Assembly: GCF_003417535.1 (NCBI RefSeq)
Contig: NZ_QVLS01000003.1
Location: 310,001-374,000 of the forward strand
Direction of reading: 5' to 3'
DNA length: 64,000 nt
From: Hydrogenophaga borbori
GTDB lineage: Bacteria > Pseudomonadota > Gammaproteobacteria > Burkholderiales > Burkholderiaceae_C
Shown here: piece after piece, positions 43,527-53,031 of the stretch
How the letters are laid out: each line of letters begins with the position of its first letter
Numbering within the stretch: position 1 is the stretch's first letter
The notes under the pieces: generated by a model
The model's database searches: none
What the model was told of the DNA's origin: nothing
Seen by the model: only the letters and a program-made list of their open reading frames with translations
Made by a program: the position numbers and the translations under genes

Positions 43527-44563
43527 GCGGCGGACTCCGCGCGCGCGGCGGGCGGATCGTCGGCGCCGTCGCCGTACTCGGTCTTGAAGCCTTCGGCCCG
43601 CAGGCCCTGCTCCTGGAGGTAGCGCACCAGGGTGGGCACGCTGCCGTGCGTGACGATCACGCGCCCGGCGCCGGTCGCGCCGATGGCCGAGAGAAGGCCG
43701 GGCCAGTCGGCGTGGTCGCTGATGACGAAGCCGCGGTCATGGCCCAGGCGACGGCGCCAGCCGCGGATCTGCATCCAGCCGCTGGCGAAGGCGTCGCTGG
43801 TGTCACCGAAGCGGCGCATCCAGGGCGAGGACAGGGCGCTGCCGGGGCACAGCACCAGGGCGCGGCGCAGGTCCGCCGGATCGTGCGTGCCCTCCGCCGC
43901 GAGCGTGGCCGGCAGGTCCACGCCCGCCGCGCGGTAGGCGCGGTTGAGCGGCTCCACCGAGCCGTGGCAGACGATGGGGCCAATGGACGGGTCCACCCCC
44001 GCCAGCAGGCGCTGCGCCTTGCCCAGGCTGTAGCAGCTGATCACGCTGGCGCGTCCGACGGCCGCGTTGTCGGCCCACCAGCGGTTGAGTTCGGCGAACA
44101 GCTCGTGGTCGGGCCGCCAGCGGTAGATGGGCAGGCCGAAGGTGGACTCGGTGATGAAGGTGTCGCAGCGCACCGGCTCGAACGGCGCGCAGGTGCGGTC
44201 GGGCACGCCGTGGGCGGGCGTGGGCCGGTAGTCGCCGCTGGCCACCCACACCTGCCCCTGGTGTTCCAGGCGCACCTGGGCCGAGCCCAGCACGTGGCCC
44301 GCCGGGTGCAGGCTGATGCGCACGCCGCGGTGCGTGACCACCTCGCCGTAGTCCATCGGCTGCAGGGGGATGCCCTCCCCCAGCCGCGCACGCAGCAGCC
44401 CGGCGCCGGGCGCGGCCGCGAGGTAGTGGCGGTGCCCGGTGCGCGCGTGGTCGGCGTGCGCGTGCGTGATCACCGCGCGGTCGACGCGGCGCCAGGGGTC
44501 GATGAAAAAATCGCCCGGCGGGCAGTACAGGCCCTCGGGGCGCTGGACGATCAGGTCCTGCAT
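43523..44563 (-). CDS. ligase-associated MBL-fold DNA exonuclease
   Basis: A 346-residue metallo-beta-lactamase-fold nuclease related to SNM1/CPSF-73. The metal motif THAHADHARTGH (HxHxDH) is near residue 35. Further ligands are in LHPAGHVLGSAQV, VASGDYR and VISDHADWPGLL. The KMT-like DTFITESTFGLP segment is also visible. Its known partner is the downstream ATP-dependent ligase, and the overlap (ATGA) shows tight coupling. It starts 30 bases after the cardiolipin-synthase-like gene. The other two members of the known repair cassette (helicase and PdeM) are absent nearby. Confidence 0.92.
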   Translation of the reverse strand: MQDLIVQRPEGLYCPPGDFFIDPWRRVDRAVITHAHADHARTGHRHYLAAAPGAGLLRARLGEGIPLQPMDYGEVVTHRGVRISLHPAGHVLGSAQVRLEHQGQVWVASGDYRPTPAHGVPDRTCAPFEPVRCDTFITESTFGLPIYRWRPDHELFAELNRWWADNAAVGRASVISCYSLGKAQRLLAGVDPSIGPIVCHGSVEPLNRAYRAAGVDLPATLAAEGTHDPADLRRALVLCPGSALSSPWMRRFGDTSDAFASGWMQIRGWRRRLGHDRGFVISDHADWPGLLSAIGATGAGRVIVTHGSVPTLVRYLQEQGLRAEGFKTEYGDGADDPPAARAESAA

Positions 44564-44593
44564 ATCAGGGACGTGGGGGCGGCCACGGCCGCC

Positions 44594-45868
44594 TCAATAG
44601 CGGTGGCCGGTGAGAAACAGCACCGTGCGCATGATGCCGAAGGCGATGCGGTCGAGGATGCGCTGGCCCCAGGGCCGGCTGTTGAGCGCCTCCGCGTGGA
44701 TGGGGGTGCTGCGGTGGCAGACGATGTCGTCGAGGTGGGCGCGCAGCAGCGCCGCGAAGCGTCGGTCGGTGCTCATGACGTTGGCCTCGCGCGCCAGCAG
44801 CAGCGACAGCGGGTCCAGATTGGTGGAGCCCACCGTGGCCCAGCGCTCGTCCACCACGGCCACCTTGGCGTGCAGCGCGCTGGGCGCGTACTCGCAGACC
44901 TCCAGGCCCGCGTTCACCAGGCGCTTGAGCGCGGGCCGCGCGGCGCGGTACTGCAGGAAGTGCTCGTAGCGCCCCTGCAGCAACAGGCGCACGCGCACGC
45001 CGCGCCCGACGGCCATCAGCAGGGCCTTGCGCAGCCGGCGCCCGGGAATGAAGTAGGCGTTGACGATGAGCACCTCCTGGCGCGCCTCGCCGATGGCCTT
45101 GAGGTAGGCGCGCTCGATGTCGTGGCGGTGCGCCACGTTGTCGCGCAGCAGCAGCGCGGCGCGCGCATCGTCCACGCCCATCAGCGCGCTGCCGGTGTCG
45201 TCCTCGCCGCCGGACGCCAGGCCGCGCGCCCGCGTCTCCAGCTTGCGCAGCAGCTTGGAAAAATCGCCCGAGGCGCTCGAGCCGCGCAGCGCCTGCCAGG
45301 CGGCCGAGAACTCGCGCTGACGCGCCGCCCGCACGGCCTGCAGGCGCCACCAGAGCTGCTCCATGGTCTCCGTCATGTCCTGCACCAGCGGCCCGGCCAC
45401 GCGCAGCGAGTAGTCCAGCCGGGGTTCGTCGAGCCGACCCAGCGACACGTCGTCGCGGTCGTCGATGATGTTGACGCCACCGCAAAAGCCCACCGTGCCG
45501 TCCACCACGCAGAGCTTGCGGTGCAGGCGGCGCCACAGGCGGGGGAACAGCAGGCCCAGGCGGCCCAGGGGAGAGTAGATGCGCCACTGCACGCCGGCGG
45601 CGCCAAAGCGCTGGCGCCATTCTTCGGGAATCGACGGCGTGCCCACGCCGTCGACCACCAGGCGCACCGCCACGCCGCGCCGCGCGGCGCGCTCCAGCGC
45701 CTCGGCCACCTGCAAGGCCGAGCCCGCGAACTCGAAGATGTAGGTCTCCAGGTGCACCACCTGGCGCGCCGCGTCCATGGCCTCGGCCAGTGCGGGGAAG
45801 AGCTCGTCGCCGCCCACCAGCAGCACGAGCTGGTGCCCATCCTTCATCGTCGCGTGCAGGCGTTTCAC
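44594..45868 (-). CDS. clsB: cardiolipin synthase B-like phospholipase D protein
   Basis: A 424-residue PLD-superfamily enzyme with two HKD motifs: LHRKLCVVDGTVGFCGGVNI near residue 115 and LHAKVAVVDERWATVGSTNLD near 345. ClsB makes cardiolipin from phosphatidylglycerol and related lipids. There is no N-terminal membrane helix, as expected for ClsB. A C-terminal helix (ILDRIAFGIMRTVLFLTG) may bind the membrane. The start is GTG overlapping the EEP stop (GTGA); ATG at 45847 is an alternative that removes seven residues. In many genomes clsB sits with an EEP-family gene, as here. Confidence 0.9.
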   Translation of the reverse strand: MKRLHATMKDGHQLVLLVGGDELFPALAEAMDAARQVVHLETYIFEFAGSALQVAEALERAARRGVAVRLVVDGVGTPSIPEEWRQRFGAAGVQWRIYSPLGRLGLLFPRLWRRLHRKLCVVDGTVGFCGGVNIIDDRDDVSLGRLDEPRLDYSLRVAGPLVQDMTETMEQLWWRLQAVRAARQREFSAAWQALRGSSASGDFSKLLRKLETRARGLASGGEDDTGSALMGVDDARAALLLRDNVAHRHDIERAYLKAIGEARQEVLIVNAYFIPGRRLRKALLMAVGRGVRVRLLLQGRYEHFLQYRAARPALKRLVNAGLEVCEYAPSALHAKVAVVDERWATVGSTNLDPLSLLLAREANVMSTDRRFAALLRAHLDDIVCHRSTPIHAEALNSRPWGQRILDRIAFGIMRTVLFLTGHRY

Positions 45869-46596
45869 GGGAATTCGAGGTCCGCGATGATCGGCAGGTG
45901 GTCGGACATGCGGCGCCAGGCGCGCCCATGCGGCACGTGGGCCGAGACCGGGCGCAGACCACGGAAGAAGATGCGGTCCAGGTGCAGCAGCGGCAGCCGC
46001 GCCGGGAAGGTGGGCAGGCGGATGCCTTCGAAGGTGTGCAGGTCCAGCGCCGCCATGGGCTTGAGCAGCTGCGCGCTCCAGTCGTTGAAGTCGCCCGCCA
46101 CCACCAGCGGCGCGCCGGCGGGGACCTCGCGGGCGATGAACTGGCCCAGTCGCTGCACCTGCCGTTCGCGGCTGGCGTGCACCAGGCCCAGGTGCACCAC
46201 CACCACATGCAGCTCCAGGCCATCGACCAGCAGGTGCACGTGCAGCAGGCCGCGCTGCTCGAAGCGGTGGTCGGAGACGTCGGAATGCCCCACGCCCACC
46301 ACCGGCCAGCGCGACAGCAGGGCGTTGCCGTGTTCACCGTGGCGCGTGATGGCGTTGCTGCGGTAGACGGCCTCGTAGCCTTCCGGCGAGAGGTAGCCGG
46401 CCTGGTCCATTTCGGGCCAGCGGGTGAAGTAGCGTTCCAGCTTGCGGTGGTGGCTGCGCACCTCCTGCAGGCAGACGATGTCGGCGTCGAACTGCTCGAC
46501 CGCGTGCACCAGGTTGTGGATTTCGAGCCGGCGCGCCGGGCCCAGGCCCTGAACGCCCTTGTGGATGTTGTAGGTCGCTACGCGCACCATGCTCAT
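45865..46596 (-). CDS. endonuclease/exonuclease/phosphatase-family protein
   Basis: A 243-residue EEP-fold enzyme. It has the catalytic pattern VRVATYNIHKGVQG near the start, CLQEVRSHHRKLERYF (Glu), VVHLGLVHASRERQVQ, VVAGDFNDWSAQL (Asp/Asn) and the closing MSDHLPIIADLEF (His). The N-terminal half matches YbhP, the usual neighbour of ClsB. Substrate unknown; a phospholipid-related phosphodiester is plausible from context. I chose the ATG at 46596 (MSMVRVATYN). A GATCAT hexamer lies seven bases upstream. Other ATGs at 46605 and 46620 are possible. Confidence 0.88.
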   Translation of the reverse strand: MSMVRVATYNIHKGVQGLGPARRLEIHNLVHAVEQFDADIVCLQEVRSHHRKLERYFTRWPEMDQAGYLSPEGYEAVYRSNAITRHGEHGNALLSRWPVVGVGHSDVSDHRFEQRGLLHVHLLVDGLELHVVVVHLGLVHASRERQVQRLGQFIAREVPAGAPLVVAGDFNDWSAQLLKPMAALDLHTFEGIRLPTFPARLPLLHLDRIFFRGLRPVSAHVPHGRAWRRMSDHLPIIADLEFP

Positions 46597-46665
46597 GGCG
46601 CGCATGATCGCACGGGCCACAGGCCCCGCGCGGGCGCCCCCGCCCCACGGCCGGACGGCATGGCG

Positions 46666-47145
46666 CTACGGCCTCGGTACCCCACCCAGGCGCGGCAGCC
46701 AGCCGATGGCCTCGGCATTGGAGGGCGAGAAGCAGCGCTGCGCCGCCTCGCGCCAGGGCAGCCAGACCTGGTCGCGGTGCTCGCGCGGGCTCAGCCGCAC
46801 CGGCGCGGCGCGCGGCACGCACAGGCCGAACACGCGCTCCGTGTTGTGCGTGACGCCCGGCGCGTAGCGGTGCCGCCACTGGGGGTAGATCTCGTAGACG
46901 TTCTCCAGGCCCCAGTCGCGCAGGGCGTGCCCCGGCGCGGCGGCGTCCAGGCCGGTCTCCTCCCTCACCTCGCGCGCGGCGGTGAGCTCGAAGGGTTCCT
47001 CGGGCCGGTCCTTGGACCCGGTCACGGACTGCCAAAAGCCCGGGGCATCGGCGCGCTCGATCAGCAGCACCTCGAAAGCCGGGGTGTGGATGACCACCAG
47101 CACCGACTGCGGGACCTTGAAGGCCCGCGCCGGATCAGCGCCCAC
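46666..47145 (-). CDS. nudB: dihydroneopterin triphosphate diphosphatase (Nudix)
   Basis: A 159-residue Nudix hydrolase that removes pyrophosphate from dihydroneopterin triphosphate in folate synthesis. The Nudix box is clear: GSKDRPEEPFELTAAREV followed by REETGLD. Flanking segments KVPQSVLVVIHT, WGLENVYEIYPQWRHRYAPGV and NTERVFGLCV are characteristic of NudB, which in many proteobacteria lies next to aspS. Here aspS is about 1.2 kb upstream, separated by the yqjD/E/K genes. The start is GTG and overlaps the yqjK-like stop by 11 bases. Confidence 0.93.
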   Translation of the reverse strand: MGADPARAFKVPQSVLVVIHTPAFEVLLIERADAPGFWQSVTGSKDRPEEPFELTAAREVREETGLDAAAPGHALRDWGLENVYEIYPQWRHRYAPGVTHNTERVFGLCVPRAAPVRLSPREHRDQVWLPWREAAQRCFSPSNAEAIGWLPRLGGVPRP

Positions 47146-47440
47146 GGCGGGCCGCGCCGAAGCGCTGCCACAGACGCCACAGGGACAGCGCGCGCAGCGG
47201 CAGCGAGACCAGCCGGCTGGGGCGGCGCGCCAGCCACAGCCCGGCCACGGCGGCCAGGGGCAGGGTCAGCTGGGGCGGCCAGCCGCGCAGCCACCGCCAG
47301 GCGTCCTGCACCCGGTCGGCCCAACCGAACAGGGGATGCAGGGACTCGGCCTGCATCCCGGCGCGCACGCGCAGCGTGCGCGAACGCCGGCGCAGCGCCA
47401 GATGGCGCTGCCTGAGCTGTTCGGCGCGCGGAAGGCTCAT
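47135..47440 (-). CDS. YqjK-like small protein
   Basis: A 101-residue basic protein (MSLPRAEQLRQRHLALRRRS...) with a C-terminal hydrophobic stretch (LTLPLAAVAGLWLARRPS) followed by an arginine-rich tail. Proteins of this type (YqjK) follow YqjD and YqjE in enterobacteria and burkholderiales; function unknown. The ATG is the first clear start, 58 bases after the yqjE-like stop. Its end overlaps the nudB start. Confidence 0.72.
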   Translation of the reverse strand: MSLPRAEQLRQRHLALRRRSRTLRVRAGMQAESLHPLFGWADRVQDAWRWLRGWPPQLTLPLAAVAGLWLARRPSRLVSLPLRALSLWRLWQRFGAARRGR

Positions 47441-47498
47441 GGGATCGCCTGCGCGCCAGAGGCCGCGGTGCAAGCCCCTGCGGGCGGTCGAGCGGCTC

Positions 47499-47873
47499 TC
47501 ATGGGTCCAATGCCTCGCGGTCCTGGCGCAGCTCGTCGATGCTGGCCGAGAACAGCCGCGAGCCACGCAACAAGCGCGCACGCGCCTGCCAGATGGCCAG
47601 CAGGCCGACGAACAGGAACAGGCCGGTGAAGGTGGCCAGCGCCGCCAGCCGGTGTTCATCCCACAGGGCCACGGTGATCAGGATGGCCAGGAAGCCCACG
47701 CCGAGCGCCAGGCACACCAGGGCGATGGCCCCGTAGGCCACCAGCCCGGCGAGGCGCAGCACCTCCTCCTGGGCCTCGACGCTGAACAGTTCGAGGCGGA
47801 CCTGGGCCAGCTCGACCAGCGTGGCCGCCAGCCCGCGCACGGAGGCCGAGAGGCGTTGAGCGGACGGCTCCAT
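47499..47873 (-). CDS. YqjE/phage-holin-III-like membrane protein (DUF1469)
   Basis: A 124-residue protein with an N-terminal amphipathic segment (TLVELAQVRLELFSVEAQEEV), two adjacent membrane helices (AIALVCLALGVGFLAILITVALW and ALATFTGLFLFVGLLAIW) and a charged tail. This is the YqjE (holin superfamily III-like) pattern. It starts eight bases after the yqjD-like stop, forming a small operon. YqjD relatives bind ribosomes at the membrane in stationary phase; the role of YqjE is not established. Confidence 0.85.
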   Translation of the reverse strand: MEPSAQRLSASVRGLAATLVELAQVRLELFSVEAQEEVLRLAGLVAYGAIALVCLALGVGFLAILITVALWDEHRLAALATFTGLFLFVGLLAIWQARARLLRGSRLFSASIDELRQDREALDP

Positions 47874-47881
47874 GGCGGCGC

Positions 47882-48196
47882 TCAGCGCCGGGCGATGAGC
47901 ATGCCGATCAGCAGGCCCACGCCGGCGGCGGTGCCGATGGCCTGCCAGGGGTGCTCGTGCACGTACTCGTCGGTGGCGCGGGCGGCTTCCTTGGTGCGGG
48001 CGGCGACGGTTTCCTCGATGTCGCCCAGCTTGTGCCGGGCGGCGATCAGGTTCTCGCGGATGCGCTCGCGCATCTCGATCACCTTGCCCTCGGTTTCGTT
48101 GGCGGTGGCTTGCAGCAGCTCTTCGGCGTCGGTGATGACGCGCTGCAGATCGCGCACGAGTTTTTTCTTGCTGGTTTCGGTGGTGGCGTCGGCCAT
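47882..48196 (-). CDS. YqjD/ElaB-family membrane-anchored protein (DUF883)
   Basis: A 104-residue protein. A charged helical body (KKKLVRDLQRVITDAEELLQ ... REN) is followed by the conserved EYVHEHPWQAIGTAAGVGLLIGMLIARR, a C-terminal tail anchor. E. coli YqjD and ElaB of this family associate with ribosomes at the inner membrane in stationary phase. The ATG at 48196 is chosen because AAAGGAGCCC precedes it. Upstream lies a small inverted repeat, ATCGG-A5-CCGAT (48230-48244). Confidence 0.88.
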   Translation of the reverse strand: MADATTETSKKKLVRDLQRVITDAEELLQATANETEGKVIEMRERIRENLIAARHKLGDIEETVAARTKEAARATDEYVHEHPWQAIGTAAGVGLLIGMLIARR

Positions 48197-48229
48197 GGCG
48201 GGCTCCTTTCCAGGCAGTTGGGACAATCG

Positions 48230-48244
48230 ATCGGAAAAACCGAT
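48230..48244. promoter_or_regulatory. inverted repeat upstream of the yqjD-like gene
   Basis: ATCGG, five A, CCGAT, about 35 bases before the ATG. It could be an operator or part of the promoter; there is no T-run, so it is not a terminator. Function unknown. Confidence 0.3.
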
Positions 48245-48278
48245 AGTGCGATCGCCCAAGGATACGCAGGTTCCCACG

Positions 48279-48303
48279 AAAAAGGCGCCCGAAGGCGCCT
48301 TTT
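48279..48303 (-). terminator. intrinsic terminator after aspS
   Basis: Stem AGGCGCC / GGCGCCT with a TTCG tetraloop and T-runs on both sides, 25 bases downstream of the aspS stop on the minus strand. It could act in both directions but there is no plus-strand gene to terminate. Confidence 0.9.
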
Positions 48304-48325
48304 GCGGCCTGGTCCTACAAGGATC

Positions 48326-50128
48326 TCAGCTGTTCTTGACCGAATCGGGGTTACGCAGGCGGATGTGCAGCTCGCGCAGCTGCTTCTCGTCCACCGGGCT
48401 GGGCGCCTGCGTGAGCAGACACTGGGCGCGCTGGGTCTTGGGGAAGGCGATCACGTCGCGGATCGACTCGGCGCCCGTCATGAGCGTGACGATGCGGTCC
48501 AGGCCGAAGGCCAGGCCGCCGTGCGGCGGCGCGCCGTACTGCAGCGCGTCGAGCAGGAAGCCGAACTTCAGGCGCTGCTCCTCGGGGCCGATCTTGAGCG
48601 CGTCGAAGACCTTGGCCTGCACATCGGCACGGTGGATACGGACCGAACCGCCGCCGATTTCCCAGCCGTTGAGCACCATGTCGTAGCCCTTGGCGATGCA
48701 GCGGCCCGGGTCGCTGACCATGAAGTCCTCGTGGCCGTCCTTGGGTGCGGTGAAGGGGTGGTGCACCGCGGTCCAGCGGTCTTCCTCGTCGTCGTGCTCG
48801 AACATGGGGAAGTCCACCACCCACATCGGGGCCCAGCGGTCCTCGAACAGCCCGTTCTTCTTGCCCAGCTCGCTGTGGCCGATCTTGATGCGCAGGTTGC
48901 CGATGGCGTCGTTGACCACCTTGGCCTTGTCGGCACCGAAGAACAGGATGTCGCCGTTCTGCGCGCCGCTGCGCTGCAGGATGGCTTCGAGCGCCGCGTC
49001 GTGCAGGTTCTTCACGATCGGGCTCTGCAGGCCGTCGCGGCCCTTTGCCACGTCGTTGACCTTGATCCAGGCCAGGCCCTTGGCGCCGTAGATCTTGACG
49101 AACTCGGTGTAGGCGTCGATCTCGCTGCGGCTCATCTCGCCGCCGCCGGGCACGCGCAGGGCCACCACGCGGCCGTTCTTCATCTGCGCGGGCGCGCTGA
49201 ACACCTTGAAGTCGACGTCGGCCATGACGTCGGTGAGTTCGGTGAACTCCATGGTCACGCGCAGGTCGGGCTTGTCCGAGCCGTAGCGGTGCATGGCCTC
49301 GGCGTAGGGCATGACCGGGAACTCGCCAAGGTCGATGCCGAGCACGTTCTGGAACACCGTCTTGATCATGCCCTGGAACATGTCGCGGATGTCCTGCTCG
49401 GTCAGGAAGGAGGTCTCGATATCGATCTGCGTGAACTCGGGCTGGCGGTCGGCGCGCAGGTCCTCGTCGCGGAAGCACTTGGTGATCTGGTAGTAGCGGT
49501 CGAAGCCGGCCACCATGAGCAGCTGCTTGAACAGCTGGGGCGACTGCGGCAGCGCGAAGAACATGCCGTCGTGCACGCGGCTGGGCACCAGGTAGTCGCG
49601 CGCGCCCTCGGGCGTGCTCTTGGTGAGCATTGGCGTCTCGATGTCGATGAAGCCGTTGGCGTCGAGGAACTTGCGCACTTCCATGGCGACGCGGTAGCGC
49701 AGCATCAGGTTGCGCTGCATGTAGGGGCGGCGCAGGTCGAGCACGCGGTGCGTCAGGCGCGTGGTCTCGGACAGGTTGTCGTCGTCGAGCTGGAAGGGCG
49801 GCGTGACCGAGGGGTTGAGCACCTTGAGCTCGTGGCACAGCACCTCGATCTTGCCGCTCTTGATGGTGTCGTTGGTGGTGCCCTCGGGGCGCGCGCGCAC
49901 CAGGCCGACCACCTGCACGCAGAACTCGTTGCGCACCTCCTCGGCCGTCTTGAACATCTCGGGGCGGTCGGGGTCGCAGACCACCTGCACCGTGCCTTCG
50001 CGGTCGCGCAGGTCGATGAAGATGACGCCACCGTGGTCGCGCCGGCGGTTCACCCAGCCCGACAGCGTGACGGTTTGGCCCATCAGGGCTTCGGTCACCA
50101 GACCGCAGTAGTGGCTTCGCATGGACAT
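48326..50128 (-). CDS. aspS: aspartyl-tRNA synthetase
   Basis: A 600-residue class IIb synthetase. The N-terminal OB anticodon domain ([40 protein letters not shown]) is followed by motif 2 ([20 protein letters not shown]), the bacterial insertion domain (about 300-410), and motif 3 ([15 protein letters not shown]). The bacterial full length is about 590. The first ATG (50128) or the third codon, also ATG (50122), may be used. The gene lies 13 bases after DUF502 and ends in a strong terminator. Whether it is discriminating for Asp or also charges tRNA-Asn depends on a gatCAB check not possible here. Confidence 0.98.
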   Translation of the reverse strand: MSMRSHYCGLVTEALMGQTVTLSGWVNRRRDHGGVIFIDLRDREGTVQVVCDPDRPEMFKTAEEVRNEFCVQVVGLVRARPEGTTNDTIKSGKIEVLCHELKVLNPSVTPPFQLDDDNLSETTRLTHRVLDLRRPYMQRNLMLRYRVAMEVRKFLDANGFIDIETPMLTKSTPEGARDYLVPSRVHDGMFFALPQSPQLFKQLLMVAGFDRYYQITKCFRDEDLRADRQPEFTQIDIETSFLTEQDIRDMFQGMIKTVFQNVLGIDLGEFPVMPYAEAMHRYGSDKPDLRVTMEFTELTDVMADVDFKVFSAPAQMKNGRVVALRVPGGGEMSRSEIDAYTEFVKIYGAKGLAWIKVNDVAKGRDGLQSPIVKNLHDAALEAILQRSGAQNGDILFFGADKAKVVNDAIGNLRIKIGHSELGKKNGLFEDRWAPMWVVDFPMFEHDDEEDRWTAVHHPFTAPKDGHEDFMVSDPGRCIAKGYDMVLNGWEIGGGSVRIHRADVQAKVFDALKIGPEEQRLKFGFLLDALQYGAPPHGGLAFGLDRIVTLMTGAESIRDVIAFPKTQRAQCLLTQAPSPVDEKQLRELHIRLRNPDSVKNS

Positions 50129-50141
50129 GGGGTCTTCTTTC

Positions 50142-50816
50142 TCAGGGTTGCGTCTCGGCCTCGGCCGCGAGCGGGATCTTGGGGTTGCGGGGGCCGCCGG
50201 GCACGATGACGCCCATGGACACGATGTAGGTGAGGGCCTCGTCCACGCTCATGGCGAGCTCGACGCAGTCCCGCGCGCGCAGCAGCACGAAGTAGCCGCC
50301 CGTGGGGTTGGGCGTGGTGGGCACGTAGACGCTGAGGAACTCGTCTTGCGGCGAGTCGCTGCCGGGCCGGGCCTGCAGCCGCTCCAGCAGGTCGCCCTGG
50401 GGCGAGCCGGTGAGGAAGGCGATGGTCCACATGCCCTCATGCGGCCACTGCACCAGCAGCGCCTTGCGAAAGGCGTTGCCTTTCTCGGAGAACAGCGTGT
50501 CCGACACCTGCTTCACGCCCGAATAGATGGAGCGCACCACCGGAATGCGGTGCAGCAGCGCGTGCCACCAGTGCACCAGCTTGTTGCCGATGATGTTGGA
50601 GGCCAGCGCGCCGATGGACAGCACGATCACCAGCGCGAACAGCACGCCCAGCCCGGGCACGTGCACGCCCAGCCAGGCGTCGGGGCGCCAGGACGTGGGC
50701 AGGATGTTCAGGGTCTGGTCCAGGGTGCCGACCACCCAATCGAGCACCCACAGGGTGACGATGAGCGGCACCAGGACCAGCAGGCCCGAGAACAGCCACT
50801 TGCGCAGGGCGGTCAT
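50142..50816 (-). CDS. DUF502 membrane protein
   Basis: A 224-residue protein of the DUF502 family with two N-terminal membrane helices ([20 protein letters not shown] and [21 protein letters not shown]). A conserved soluble part follows: [56 protein letters not shown]. Function unknown. It is sandwiched between fmdB (10 bases) and aspS (13 bases), an order common in betaproteobacteria. Confidence 0.9.
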   Translation of the reverse strand: MTALRKWLFSGLLVLVPLIVTLWVLDWVVGTLDQTLNILPTSWRPDAWLGVHVPGLGVLFALVIVLSIGALASNIIGNKLVHWWHALLHRIPVVRSIYSGVKQVSDTLFSEKGNAFRKALLVQWPHEGMWTIAFLTGSPQGDLLERLQARPGSDSPQDEFLSVYVPTTPNPTGGYFVLLRARDCVELAMSVDEALTYIVSMGVIVPGGPRNPKIPLAAEAETQP

Positions 50817-50826
50817 GCGGACCCGA

Positions 50827-51177
50827 TCAGGTGCTGGGGGTGGACGGCGTGGCCGGCGCGGGGGCAGGAGCCGGGGCCGGCGCGGCCGACGACTCGGTCT
50901 TGGCGCCCGCGGCCGGTGCGGCGCTGGCCGCGCCATCGGCGGGCTTGCCCTCGCTCGGGGCGGCCGCCACGCCGGAATTGGCGCCGCTGCCGTTGCCGCC
51001 GCGGAAATCGGTCACGTACCAGCCCGAGCCCTTGAGCTGGAAGCCGGCGGCGGTGAGCTGCTTGCGGAAGGCGTCGGCCCCGCAGGCGGGGCACACGCTC
51101 AGCGGAGCGTCGGAGATCTTCTGGAGCACGTCCTTGGCGTGGCCACAGGACTCGCACTTGTAGGCGTAGATGGGCAT
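50827..51177 (-). CDS. FmdB-family zinc-ribbon protein
   Basis: A 116-residue protein with the N-terminal zinc ribbon MPIYAYKCESCGHAKDVLQK ... SVCPACGADAF of the FmdB regulatory-protein family. It continues to SGWYVTDFRGG and ends in a low-complexity alanine/proline tail (about 70-116). Role unknown. It heads the fmdB-DUF502-aspS group. The 230 bases before its ATG contain a repeat copy in the opposite orientation. Confidence 0.9.
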   Translation of the reverse strand: MPIYAYKCESCGHAKDVLQKISDAPLSVCPACGADAFRKQLTAAGFQLKGSGWYVTDFRGGNGSGANSGVAAAPSEGKPADGAASAAPAAGAKTESSAAPAPAPAPAPATPSTPST

Positions 51178-51185
51178 AAGTACTC

Positions 51186-51275
51186 GAATCACCCCCGCCA
51201 CGCTGCGCGCGACCCCCTCGAGGGGGCTACACCCGCGGCCTGGCACAGCCAGTTCCGCGGTGTTTCTCGGTTCGA
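51186..51275 (+). repeat. interspersed intergenic repeat, copy D
   Basis: CACCCCCGCCACGCTGCGCG, hairpin CCCCCTCGAGGGGG, then GGCCTGGCACAGCCAGTTCC and GCGGTGTTTCTCGGTTCGA. Its 3' half is nearly identical to copy B at 39362. Unlike the other four copies it does not follow a stop codon in its own direction. Confidence 0.65.
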
Positions 51276-51407
51276 CCGCTTCATGCGTCGCGGGTCGCGC
51301 CAAGCGCGGCGGGGAATGGATAGGAAAAGGACGCGCCCGCCCGGAAACGGCGGACAAAGCCGGCGATTATAAATTCCGGGGGTATTCCCTGGCCCGGCCC
51401 GGCCGGC

Positions 51408-52973
51408 TCACCACAGGCGCACGCGCAGCAGCAGCTGGGTCAGCACCAGCCCCAGTGCAAAACCGATGCCACCGTAGACGATGCCCTGCAGCAGCCGGTT
51501 GGTGCGCCGCTGCTCGGCCAGCAGCACGTCGAGCTCCTTGCGCAGCTCGTTCGGCCGGTGCTTGAGGTAGTCGTGCATCAGTCGGGGCAGCGCGGGCAGC
51601 AGCTTGGCGTACTGGGGCGCCTCGGCCTTGAGCTGGGCCAGCAGCTTCTGCGGCCCCAACTGCTCCAGCATCCACTTTTCCAGGAAAGGCTTGGCGGTGG
51701 CCCACAGGTCCAGCTCGGGGTCGAGCTCGCGGCCCAGGCCTTCGATGTTGAGCAGGGTCTTCTGCAGCAGCACGAGCTGGGGCTGGATCTCGACCTGGAA
51801 GCGCCGCGAGGTCTGGAAGAGTCGCATCAGCACCATGCCCAGCGAGATTTCCTTCAGCGGGCGATCGAAATAGGGCTCGCAGACCGCGCGGATCGCGGAT
51901 TCCAGTTCGTCGACCCGGGTCTCCGGCGGCACCCAGCCCGATTCGATGTGCAGTTCGGCCACGCGCCGGTAGTCGCGCCGGAAGAAGGCCGTGAAGTTCT
52001 GCGCCAGGTATTCCTTGTCGTGCTCGGTCAGGGTGCCGACGATGCCGAAATCGAGCGAGATGTAGCGGCCGAAGCTGGCCGGCGCCACGCTCACCTGGAT
52101 GTTGCCCGGGTGCATGTCGGCGTGGAAGAAACCGTCGCGGAACACCTGGGTGAAGAAGATGGTCACGCCGTCGCGCGCCAGGCGCGGGATGTCCACGCCC
52201 AGGCGGCGCAACTCGTCGACGCGGTTGATGGGCACGCCACTCATGCGCTCCATCACCATCACGTCGTTGCGGCACCAGTCCCAGACCATCTCGGGGATGA
52301 GCACCAGGTCCAGCCCGGCCATGTTGCGGCGCAGCTGGGCGGCGTTGGAGGCCTCGCGCAGCAGGTCCAGCTCGTCGTGCAGGTACTTGTCGAACTCGGC
52401 GACCACCTCGCGTGGCTTGAGGCGCCGGCCATCGGCCGACAGGCGCTCCAGCCAGCCGGCCATCAGGCGCATGAGGGCCAGGTCCTTCTCGATCACCGGC
52501 AGCATGTTGGGTCGCAGCACCTTGACGGCGACCTCGCGCCCGGCCTGGCGGCCGCCGCGCAGGGTGGCGAAATGCACCTGGGCGATGGAGGCGCTGGCCA
52601 CGGGCTCGCGCTCGAAGTGGCTGAACACCTCGTCGAGCGGGCGGCCGAAGGCGCGTTCGATGGTGGCGATGGCGATCTCGCTGGGGAACGGCGGCACGCG
52701 GTCCTGCAGGCGGGCAAGTTCGTCGGCGATGTCGGGCGGCAGCAGGTCGCGCCGGGTGGACAGCACCTGGCCGAACTTCACGAAGATCGGGCCCAGGCGC
52801 TCGAGCGCCTCGCGCAGGCGCTGACCGCGCGGGCTGTCCAGGCGCCGGCCGGTGGAGACGACGCGGGTGAGCCGGCGGATCCACGGGTGATCGAAGCTGG
52901 AGAGCACGAGCTCGTCGAGCCCGTACCGCAGCACCACCCAGACGATGAAGCCGCCGCGCAGGAACCGGGTCAC
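51408..52973 (-). CDS. ubiB: ubiquinone biosynthesis protein UbiB
   Basis: A 521-residue ABC1/ADCK-type atypical kinase needed for ubiquinone synthesis. It has the N-terminal KxGQ motif ([16 protein letters not shown]), the alanine-rich ATP loop ([11 protein letters not shown]), the VKVLRPNM lysine, [13 protein letters not shown], the [11 protein letters not shown] metal motif, and C-terminal membrane helices ([23 protein letters not shown]). The start codon is GTG. It lies 58 bases after ubiJ, so ubiE, ubiJ and ubiB are clustered here. Confidence 0.96.
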   Translation of the reverse strand: MTRFLRGGFIVWVVLRYGLDELVLSSFDHPWIRRLTRVVSTGRRLDSPRGQRLREALERLGPIFVKFGQVLSTRRDLLPPDIADELARLQDRVPPFPSEIAIATIERAFGRPLDEVFSHFEREPVASASIAQVHFATLRGGRQAGREVAVKVLRPNMLPVIEKDLALMRLMAGWLERLSADGRRLKPREVVAEFDKYLHDELDLLREASNAAQLRRNMAGLDLVLIPEMVWDWCRNDVMVMERMSGVPINRVDELRRLGVDIPRLARDGVTIFFTQVFRDGFFHADMHPGNIQVSVAPASFGRYISLDFGIVGTLTEHDKEYLAQNFTAFFRRDYRRVAELHIESGWVPPETRVDELESAIRAVCEPYFDRPLKEISLGMVLMRLFQTSRRFQVEIQPQLVLLQKTLLNIEGLGRELDPELDLWATAKPFLEKWMLEQLGPQKLLAQLKAEAPQYAKLLPALPRLMHDYLKHRPNELRKELDVLLAEQRRTNRLLQGIVYGGIGFALGLVLTQLLLRVRLW

Positions 52974-53031
52974 TCGAACGCCTCCGCGCGGTGCCAGGCG
53001 GTGCGGTCGCCCCCGGCCGGTCGGGCCGCGA

